Shown here in pieces: positions 58,306 to 64,000 of a DNA stretch of 64,000 nt (position 1 is the stretch's first letter; each line of letters begins with the position of its first letter). A program made the position numbers and the translations under genes. Origin of the DNA: Kocuria rosea. Lineage in GTDB: Bacteria; Actinomycetota; Actinomycetes; Actinomycetales; Micrococcaceae. The notes below the pieces were generated by a model. It made no database searches, had not been told where the DNA came from, and worked only from the letters and a program-made list of their open reading frames with translations. The DNA is taken from contig NZ_JAMBOG010000006.1 of assembly GCF_023715525.1 (NCBI RefSeq), forward strand, positions 124,001-188,000. The letters are read 5' to 3'.

Positions 58306-59199
58306 TCAGGCGGCGGCGTGCACGTAGTCGTCCAGCGCCCGTCCCATGCGCTGGAACCAGGGCTTCGAGTCGTCGTAGCCGGACCAGCCGTCCGTCAGCA
58401 CCGCCACGACGTGCTCCCGCCCGTCCTGCCGCACCATCCCGGCGTCGTGGGAGACCTGCTCCAGCAGGCCCGTCTTGTGCGCGAACTCCACGTCCGCGGA
58501 CAGTCCCGTGGACAGCGCGTAGGTGAGCTCCTGCGCGGTGAGGAACCCCAGGAGCAGATCGCCCGACGGGCCCGAGAGCAGCTCGCCCGTGCGCAGGCGC
58601 TGGAGGAGGTCCGCGACGTCGTCGGGCGTGGTGGTCATGTGCACGATGCCGCCCGCCGCGTCGGGGTCGTAGGTGGTGGACTCGAAGCCGCTCGCCCGGG
58701 CGAAGGCCTCGACCTCCTTCCAGCCCAGCCACCGCCCGAGGGCGGCCCCGGAGACGTTGTCGGACCAGGTGATCGTCCGCCGCACGGCGTCCTCCACCGT
58801 GAAGCTCGTGCCGGGCACGGTGTCCGACAGGGCGATCAGGCCCCGGTCCACCCGGTCGAGGACCGCGTGGGCCACGAAGAGCTTGTAGAGGCTCGCGCTC
58901 GTGAAGGAGCGGTCCGCGTTGTGGGTCAGCACGGGCGCGCCGTCCGGGCCGAGGAGCACGAAGCCCAGCTCCCCCGGCACCTGGGCCGCCAGGGACTGCA
59001 GCTCGGTCTCGAGGCGGACGGCGGCCGGATCGGCGGCGGCGGGACCGGCGGCAGGGCCGGGAGCCTCGGCCGCGGCGGCGGGCGCGAGCGCACCCGCGAC
59101 CCCTCCGCCCGCGGCGAGCGCCAGGGCGACCGACACGGCCGCGAGGCGCCGGCCCCGCGGGCGGCGGCGGTGGGTGGACGGCCGAGAGCTGCGCTGCAT
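58306..59199 (-). CDS. Exported class A beta-lactamase-fold serine hydrolase
   Basis: A 297-residue secreted protein with a long twin-arginine-like basic signal (RRRPRGRRLAAVSVALALAAGGGVAGALAPAAAA). Beta-lactamase/transpeptidase motifs are present: SxxK at Ser103-Lys106 (SASLYK), SDN at 146-148 (TWSDNVSG) and KTG (FAHKTGLLEQ). The usual omega-loop ExxxN of class A enzymes is not obvious, so true beta-lactam hydrolysis is uncertain; similar proteins act as D,D-peptidase-like or unknown hydrolases. ATG at 59199 with GGAGG upstream. A terminator follows. Confidence 0.82.
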   Translation of the reverse strand: MQRSSRPSTHRRRPRGRRLAAVSVALALAAGGGVAGALAPAAAAEAPGPAAGPAAADPAAVRLETELQSLAAQVPGELGFVLLGPDGAPVLTHNADRSFTSASLYKLFVAHAVLDRVDRGLIALSDTVPGTSFTVEDAVRRTITWSDNVSGAALGRWLGWKEVEAFARASGFESTTYDPDAAGGIVHMTTTPDDVADLLQRLRTGELLSGPSGDLLLGFLTAQELTYALSTGLSADVEFAHKTGLLEQVSHDAGMVRQDGREHVVAVLTDGWSGYDDSKPWFQRMGRALDDYVHAAA

Positions 59200-59335
59200 G
59201 GTGCCTCCGTTTCCCCCGGGCACGACGACCGGCCGCTGCCGGCACGGTGTCTCCGTGATCAGCTCGACGGTCGTTCCGCTCCCCCTGAGCGGCTTCCGAG
59301 GACAGGCCGACAGTAGCCGACCTGCCTCCCTGCCG

Positions 59336-60178
59336 CTACCGCGCGGCGACGCCCACGCGGTGTGCCTGCAGCGCGGTGCCGACGATGCCGGCGGCGTTGC
59401 GCAGCTGCGCGGGCACGACGCGGGCCCGCAGCCTCAGCTGGGGCAGGAACTGCTCCTGCCGCTCGCTGATCCCGCCGCCCAGGACGATGAGGTCCGGGGA
59501 GATCAGGCCCTCGAGGTGGGACAGGTAGCGCTGGACCCGGTCCGTGTAGGTGGGCCAGTCCAGCTGCTCCGCGATCCGGGCGGAGGCCCCGGCCCAGCCG
59601 TCGACGTCGCGGCCCTCGAACCAGATGTGCCCCAGCTCGGTGTTGGGCACCAGCACCCCGTTGAGGAACAATGCCGAGCCGATCCCGGTGCCCAGCGTGA
59701 TCAGCAGGACGGTCCCGCCCGCGCCCCGGGCGGCGCCGAACTGCATCTCGGCCAGACCGGCGGCGTCGGCGTCGTTGAGCACGGCGACCTCCCGGCCCAG
59801 GCCCTCGGCGAGCAACCGCGGGGCGTACACGCCCAGCCAGGAGTCGTCGAGATGGACGGCCGAGCGCACCACGCCGTCGTCGACGATGCCCGGCACGCCC
59901 ACCCCCACGCCGGCCAGGGACCTCCCCGGCTCCAGCTCGCCCTCCAGCGTCTCCAGCACCCCGCGCAGGGCGCCCACCACGGCCGAGGGTGTGGCCGGCG
60001 ACGGCGTGGGCACGCGGCGCACCCGCCCGACGGTCGTTCCGCGGACCGGGTCCACGAGCGCGTACTTGATCGCGGTCCCGCCGATGTCGAGCCCGGCGCA
60101 GAGGGGCGCATCCCCGTTGTCGTCGCGAACGGGCGGGAGAGCGGGGATCGTCGGGAAGGACGACGAGGTGCAGGTCAT
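59336..60178 (-). CDS. ppgK: Polyphosphate glucokinase (ROK family)
   Basis: A 280-residue ROK-family kinase: [14 protein letters not shown] (phosphate 1, Asp31), [75 protein letters not shown] and [16 protein letters not shown]. The TP-(S/L)PATP stretch and absence of the ROK zinc cysteines point to the actinobacterial polyphosphate glucokinase, which phosphorylates glucose with polyphosphate or ATP. The ATG at 60178 has only a weak ribosome site. Divergent from the phospholipase D-like gene. Confidence 0.88.
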   Translation of the reverse strand: MTCTSSSFPTIPALPPVRDDNGDAPLCAGLDIGGTAIKYALVDPVRGTTVGRVRRVPTPSPATPSAVVGALRGVLETLEGELEPGRSLAGVGVGVPGIVDDGVVRSAVHLDDSWLGVYAPRLLAEGLGREVAVLNDADAAGLAEMQFGAARGAGGTVLLITLGTGIGSALFLNGVLVPNTELGHIWFEGRDVDGWAGASARIAEQLDWPTYTDRVQRYLSHLEGLISPDLIVLGGGISERQEQFLPQLRLRARVVPAQLRNAAGIVGTALQAHRVGVAAR

Positions 60179-60322
60179 GTCACGGTCCTGGATCAAGGGG
60201 CAGAGGACGTGTCCTCGGCGGGACGGCGTCTGCACGACTTTACCGCCGAGCGGCAGCAGCGCGGGAGCCGGGAGGGGCGCTCCCCGGCGCAGGCGTTCCG
60301 GGGATCGGCCGGGGCGGGCGGA

Positions 60323-60328
60323 TAGGCT
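60323..60328 (+). promoter_or_regulatory. -10-like box of a leaderless promoter
   Basis: TAGGCT, 6 nt before the ATG at 60335; no ribosome site precedes the ATG. Confidence 0.45.
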
Positions 60329-60334
60329 GGGCCG

Positions 60335-61588
60335 ATGCTGTTCTCCTCCACACCCGGCTCGCGCCCCCTCCGCACGCTCGCCGTGCGCTCCCTCGTGGGC
60401 TTCGGCGCCGTGCAAGCCGCCGTCGTGGCGGCGCTCGTGGGCACGGACGCGGTCCAGCGCCGCAAGCGCGCCCGGCGCACGGGCTTCCCCCGCCCGGGAA
60501 CCTTCGAGGGCACGGTGGCCGGCACCGGCACGACGGCGTACACCTACGGGGAGGACCTCTACCGGGACATGCTCGCCGCGATCCGGGGCGCGCAGCGGCG
60601 GATCCTGCTGGAGACCTTCATCTGGAAGGGGGACGAGGTCGGCCGGGCCTTCCGCGACGCCCTCAACGACGCCGCCGCCCGCGGCGTCGAGGTGTACGTG
60701 ATGTACGACGGCTTCGGCAACCTCGTGGTGCCCGCCTCGTTCTACCGCTTCCACCCGGACGTGCACGTCTACCGTGTCCCGCCCGTGCGGGTGCGCCGGC
60801 TGCTCACCCCGGTGCAGGCCAGCGGGCTCACCCACCGCAAGATCCTCGTGGTCGACGACGAGGTCGGGTTCGTGGGCGGCTACAACATCGGCTCGCTCTA
60901 CGCCACGGAGTGGCGCGACACCCACGTGCGCCTCACCGGGCCCGAGGCGTTCGAGCTCAGCCACTCCTTCGCGGCGGTGTGGAACCACCCCTCCTCCCGG
61001 CGGCGCCACCGGCTGCCGCACCTGAGCCCCGGCGAGTGGGACTCGCGGGTGCGGTCGATCAACAACATCCCCGCGAGCCTGGTCTACCCGATCCGCAGCG
61101 TCTACCTGGACGCGATCCACCGCGCGCGGCACCACATCCACCTCACCACCGCCTACTTCATCCCCGACCAGCAGATCCTCGAGGCGCTGGTCGAGGCCTC
61201 CCGGCGCGGCGTGGACGTGCGGGTGATCCTGCCCGAGAACTCCAACCACGTGCTCGCCGACTGGCTCGCCCACGGCTTCTACTCCGCCCTGCTGGCCGAG
61301 GACATCACCCTGCTGCTCTACCGCAACGCCATGATCCACGCGAAGACCGCCACCATCGACGGGCAGTGGTCCATGGTGGGCACGGCCAACATCGACCGGC
61401 TGAGCCTGGGCTTCAACTACGAGACGACCCTGGAGATCCACGACGAGACCTTCGCCGCGGACATGGAGCGGATCTTCGCCGCCGACAGCGAGAACTGCCG
61501 GACGCTGACGGCCGAGCAGTGGCACGAGCGCCACCCCGCCGCCCGATTCGCGGAGCTCGTGCTGAAGCCGCTGCGCCCGTTCCTCTGA
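60335..61588 (+). CDS. Phospholipase D-like/cardiolipin synthase-type protein
   Basis: A 417-residue protein with two HKD motifs: THRKILVVDDEVGFVGGYNIGS (about residues 166-187) and IHAKTATIDGQWSMVGTANIDRLS (about 334-357). An N-terminal hydrophobic helix (TLAVRSLVGFGAVQAAVVAALVG) anchors it to the membrane. The layout fits cardiolipin synthase-type phosphatidyl transferases, which make cardiolipin from phosphatidylglycerol, though only one N-terminal helix is seen. The leaderless-type promoter box precedes the ATG. Next to the polyphosphate glucokinase, divergently. Confidence 0.87.
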   Translation: MLFSSTPGSRPLRTLAVRSLVGFGAVQAAVVAALVGTDAVQRRKRARRTGFPRPGTFEGTVAGTGTTAYTYGEDLYRDMLAAIRGAQRRILLETFIWKGDEVGRAFRDALNDAAARGVEVYVMYDGFGNLVVPASFYRFHPDVHVYRVPPVRVRRLLTPVQASGLTHRKILVVDDEVGFVGGYNIGSLYATEWRDTHVRLTGPEAFELSHSFAAVWNHPSSRRRHRLPHLSPGEWDSRVRSINNIPASLVYPIRSVYLDAIHRARHHIHLTTAYFIPDQQILEALVEASRRGVDVRVILPENSNHVLADWLAHGFYSALLAEDITLLLYRNAMIHAKTATIDGQWSMVGTANIDRLSLGFNYETTLEIHDETFAADMERIFAADSENCRTLTAEQWHERHPAARFAELVLKPLRPFL

Positions 61589-61632
61589 GCCAGGGCGGGC
61601 ATTACCTTCTCGTCACGCCATGAGGCCCTGTC

Positions 61633-62172
61633 TCAGTCGAGCTCCACGACGGTGATGGGCAGGGGCAGGGTGGCGGCGTCGAAGATGGTCTGCTCGGAGA
61701 ACGGGGTCCCGTCCTGGTCGCGGCCCACGCAGAGCGCGAGCACCACGCCGGGCTCCGCGCCGAGGATCAGGGTCCAGTGCTGGCCGGAGGCGTCCACGGC
61801 GTGGGCCTGGTGGTCCTCATCCACGCCCCCGTCCACGTCGGCGAAGCGGGCGCGGTAGGCGTCCAGCTCCTCGGGGGTGTGCAGCACGCCGGCGGAGACC
61901 ACCGACTCCTCGTTCGCCGTGACGGCCGGCGCGATGGGATAGGCGATGCGGAACGGCGGCTCGAGCACCTTCAGCAGCTCTCGAGCAGGGGTGGCATCGT
62001 CGCCGCGCAGCCACAGCCGCCCCGTCCCGTCGAGGAAGCCCTCGTACTCCTCGTCGTTGGGATAGAAGCAGAGAAAACCGGAACCGGGAATCCGGTCGGC
62101 CAGCCCGGTGAGGTCGGCGGCGTGGTCCACGGCCAGGAAGCGGACGAGGGGTTCCAGCGGTTCGGGTTCCAC
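61633..62172 (-). CDS. Hypothetical protein (179 aa)
   Basis: A soluble acidic protein: VEPEPLEPLVRFLAVDHAADLTGLADRIPGSGFLCFYPNDEEYEGFLDGTGRLWLRGDDATPARELLKVLEPPFRIAYPIAPAVTANEESVVSAGVLHTPEEL, ending PLPITVVELD. I do not recognise a family. GTG start at 62172 with AAGGAG 8 nt upstream; a longer frame reaches 62274 but enters the AT-richer flank. It is the last gene before the low-GC region. Confidence 0.65.
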   Translation of the reverse strand: MEPEPLEPLVRFLAVDHAADLTGLADRIPGSGFLCFYPNDEEYEGFLDGTGRLWLRGDDATPARELLKVLEPPFRIAYPIAPAVTANEESVVSAGVLHTPEELDAYRARFADVDGGVDEDHQAHAVDASGQHWTLILGAEPGVVLALCVGRDQDGTPFSEQTIFDAATLPLPITVVELD

Positions 62173-62560
62173 GGACGATCTCCTTGTAATGCGGCAGGGC
62201 GTTGGGGCGGCGACGAAGTGGCCGCGCCCGGACGGTCTAGAGTACGTCGCCGGAGGTCGATCACCGACCGCCACCCGACACCGTTTAGTCGCGGTCTCAT
62301 CACCTCACTCCGGCAGCTATGCAGGAATGGCATACCGTCGATGAGCACCGCGGATCCCTGCAAAAGCGCTTCCTTGGACTTACGGGGTGACCAATTGCCA
62401 CGGCCCACCCTTTCTACAATGTATACCGCGGCCTCCACAGGTTTTATTCCGCAGCTCCGTTGAACTACATCACAGTGATCCACAGGCAATGGGACACGGC
62501 ACAAATACGGATTCCCATTAGTTCCATGAGGCAGCCCTTGCACTCCTCATCATTAGGGTA
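62173..62560. other. Lower-GC intergenic region without a recognisable gene
   Basis: The base composition falls clearly below the rest of the window. Open frames here (minus strand up to 62543) have no recognisable family and no good ribosome site. It probably is DNA acquired with, or next to, the TnpB element. AT-rich stretches such as CAATGTATACC (62418-62428) occur without a clear promoter assignment. Confidence 0.5.
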
Positions 62561-62590
62561 TTGACTTCCTCCCCGCGCTGGCGAGGATTC
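62561..62590 (-). ncRNA. Right end of the TnpB element / predicted omegaRNA 3' hairpin
   Basis: Just after the tnpB stop (62591), the minus strand reads GGAATCCTCGCCAGCGCGG (62593-62575), a hairpin (stem CCTCGC/GCGGGG, 62571-62586) followed by GGAGGAAGTCAA (62572-62561). This is the typical right end of IS200/IS605-type tnpB elements and the 3' end of their guide (omega) RNA. If the end is at 62561, the guide would be the flanking sequence from 62560 leftwards on the minus strand (TACCCTAATGATGAGG...). Confidence 0.55.
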
Positions 62591-63775
62591 CTACGCGGCC
62601 ACACGATGGCAGTCCGTTCGGTGGGTTCCTGCTTCATCCCTGACCGCTCCGGCTAGCCGAAGTCTGACGTCTGGTCCACAGGCGTTTAGCGTCTCCGCCA
62701 GCCCGGCGGCGACCATGATGTTGACGGCGGCGTTATAGTCCCGATCCAGAGTGGCGCCGCAGCACTCGCAGGTCCACGTACGCACGTACAGCGGCTTGGG
62801 ACCGTTGTTGATACCACACACAGAGCAGACTCGACTGGTGGGCTCCCACGGAGAAATTATGATCACATCGCGCCCGTGAGTGGCGGACATTTCTTTAATC
62901 AGCCTGGTGAGCGTGGCCCACCCGACATCGTGGACGGACTTAGCTAGTCTGCTGCGCGCCAGTCTGTGCACGTGAAGCCCTTCGAGCGCAATCGCTTGGT
63001 TTTCGCGAACAATTCGACGGGCGAGTTTACGATGATGGTCGAGCCTGGTCTCCCGCACTTTCCGGTGTAGCGCCGCAAATTTCTGCCGGGCCTTATCCCA
63101 GTTCCTTGACCCCTTCTGCTTCCTTTCCATGGAACGTTGGGCCCGAACCAGGGCGCGTTCGAAGGTCCTAAGCCAACGCGGATTAGCTACCTTCTCCCGA
63201 GTGCCGTCTGAAGAAGTGACCACGGCCAGATCGATCAACCCCAGGTCCACCCCGGACACCCGTTCGCTGGAGGGCAACGGCGGTTGCGCAGGCTCATCGA
63301 CGACGAAGGAGACGTAATACCGCCCGTCCGCCTCCCGGATTACCGTCACGCTGGACGGCGTCACCGGTAGCAGCCGGGGCAACGCAAACCGCACCCGGCC
63401 CACCTTCGGCAGCACCACATGCCCAACGCCGCAAGTGGTCTCCGCCACCCGGAACCGAGCATTGGCGGTGAAGCGGGCAGACTGACGGGACCGCTTGGAT
63501 TTGTATCGCGGCGCGCCCATACGCGGCCCCTTGCGCTGACCTGCAAGCAAAGTCAGGAAATTACGATGAGCTCGGTCAAAGTCCACTAACGCCTGCTGGA
63601 GCGGTACCGATGACACCTCGGCCAACCACGCCCGCTCAGGCGTGGTCTTGGCAACGGTAAGGGCGGCCGATAACTCGACATGGGTTGGGATCGGTGCACC
63701 GTTCCACCTCGCGAACTCCCGGGCGGCAAGAGCATCGTTGAACATTACGCGAACACACCCAAATACCCGAGCCAA
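62591..63775 (-). CDS. tnpB: RNA-guided endonuclease TnpB, N-terminus apparently interrupted
   Basis: A TnpB/OrfB-family nuclease, 394 residues in the open frame from TTG at 63775. RuvC residues: Asp in VSGVDLGLIDLAVV, Glu in AIALEGLHVHRLAR and Asp in TLDRDYNAAVNIM; the zinc finger is CSVCG...CECCG. TnpB cleaves DNA complementary to the omegaRNA guide next to a short target motif. The frame upstream of 63775 continues in perfect family style (YRYRAYPTGDRAKAL) to a TGA at 63818-63820, preceded by GTG-TTG-AAG (63829-63821). A CGA-to-TGA change at codon 4 would explain this: V-L-K-[R]-Y-R-Y-R-A-Y-P. So the native start was probably GTG 63829 and the gene is likely inactive or starts internally. 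Confidence 0.8.
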   Translation of the reverse strand: MARVFGCVRVMFNDALAAREFARWNGAPIPTHVELSAALTVAKTTPERAWLAEVSSVPLQQALVDFDRAHRNFLTLLAGQRKGPRMGAPRYKSKRSRQSARFTANARFRVAETTCGVGHVVLPKVGRVRFALPRLLPVTPSSVTVIREADGRYYVSFVVDEPAQPPLPSSERVSGVDLGLIDLAVVTSSDGTREKVANPRWLRTFERALVRAQRSMERKQKGSRNWDKARQKFAALHRKVRETRLDHHRKLARRIVRENQAIALEGLHVHRLARSRLAKSVHDVGWATLTRLIKEMSATHGRDVIIISPWEPTSRVCSVCGINNGPKPLYVRTWTCECCGATLDRDYNAAVNIMVAAGLAETLNACGPDVRLRLAGAVRDEAGTHRTDCHRVAA

Positions 63776-63829
63776 AGCCTTCGCCCGGTCTCCGGTGGGA
63801 TAAGCGCGGTATCGATATCACTTCAACAC

Positions 63830-64000
63830 GCTTCAAAGGGTACAAGCCGTTCCGGACATTATTACCGCTCGTTTCCTCAGCGTGCCAAAAATGATGATTC
63901 ATGCGGACCTGCCGATGGGCCAAGATGGAGAACTGAAATTATATGGCATCCGTAGCCGCATTGATCGCCCGTAACGTATGCAACGAACTGGAAACCAAAT
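63830..64000. other. Right flank of the element, no gene seen
   Basis: AT-richer DNA; a short frame on the minus strand (to 63923) overlaps the tnpB start in another frame and has no family resemblance. It probably holds the element's left end. Confidence 0.4.

Larger units (their letters stand above)
62561..63829 (-). mobile_element. IS200/IS605-type tnpB-only element
   Basis: Comprises the tnpB frame and the right-end hairpin; no tnpA (Y1 transposase) gene is adjacent, so it would need one in trans. The left end lies beyond 63829 but cannot be set precisely. Confidence 0.7.

Noticed and set aside
62173-62560. Possible gene in the AT-rich stretch (minus frame to 62543)
   Set aside because: No ribosome site and no recognisable motif; the frame runs into the well-supported gene ending at 61633 in a different frame.
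63636-63923. 95-residue minus-strand frame overlapping the start of tnpB
   Set aside because: No family resemblance; the overlapping tnpB frame reads the conserved N-terminus, so this is a shadow.
1-64000. tRNA, rRNA, riboswitches and replication origins
   Set aside because: By eye I found no cloverleaf-like sequence, no rRNA stretches, no DnaA-box cluster and no recognisable riboswitch core; a covariance-model search could still find small RNAs.

Overview
The window is very GC-rich DNA with the codon bias, GTG/TTG starts, lipobox lipoproteins and mycothiol-type DsbA protein of an actinobacterium. The protein set (a putrescine oxidase of the kind described from Kocuria/Rhodococcus, a polyphosphate glucokinase, a PadR-linked vanAB pair, an RbtT-like polyol permease) suggests Micrococcaceae, probably Kocuria-like. 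This is inference; no marker gene fixes the genus. Only the last ~1.8 kb drops clearly in GC and carries a mobile element.

Layout. 0-4.3 kb: partial MATE exporter, S4 RNA-binding protein, orphan amino-acid binding lipoprotein, M13 metallopeptidase. 4.3-18.4 kb: a polyamine/amine catabolic island: amidase, agmatine deiminase, amidohydrolase and MFS transporter in one operon; a TetR regulator; an APC permease with putrescine oxidase; a DsbA-like protein; a second, paralogous TetR; gamma-aminobutyraldehyde-type dehydrogenase; a 65-residue protein; a repeat-containing PepSY-like lipoprotein. Three promoters here carry the same 17-bp palindrome (AATGA-N7-TCATT) on or next to the -10 box, so the island looks like one TetR regulon turning agmatine/putrescine into GABA. 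18.6-22 kb: acetoacetyl-CoA synthetase coupled to an aromatic-acid-type MFS transporter. 22.2-28.6 kb: a DUF427 protein, then a nitrilase-family amidase, PucR regulator, amino-acid permease and lysine-2-monooxygenase-like flavoenzyme, resembling the Pseudomonas DavA/DavB route. 28.6-32.5 kb: vanA/vanB O-demethylase divergent from a PadR regulator that is translationally coupled to a lipoprotein.

32.6-40.4 kb: small stress and hypothetical genes (CsbD, ZIP transporter, MSOX/SolA-type oxidase, EamA exporter, a frameshifted FAD oxidoreductase, PspC, FMN-binding protein). 40.4-47.6 kb: VOC dioxygenase-like protein, BASS/ACR3-type transporter, a polyol operon (MFS permease, zinc dehydrogenase, AraC regulator) and 6-phosphogluconate dehydrogenase. 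47.7-55.1 kb: a kynurenine-formamidase-like hydrolase, alanine dehydrogenase with its Lrp regulator, then the tryptophan-to-anthranilate operon (tryptophan dioxygenase, kynureninase, PaaX-like and LysR regulators). 55.3-62.2 kb: M20 peptidase plus MHS transporter, beta-lactamase-fold protein, polyphosphate glucokinase, phospholipase D-like protein, hypothetical protein. 62.2-64 kb: lower-GC DNA with a TnpB element whose reading frame seems broken by a nonsense codon near its N-terminus.

As a whole, the region is a catabolic accessory block for nitrogenous and aromatic compounds (polyamines, amino acids, tryptophan, vanillate, polyols), with many local regulators. Several genes have a -10-like box 6-7 nt before the start codon, indicating leaderless transcripts.
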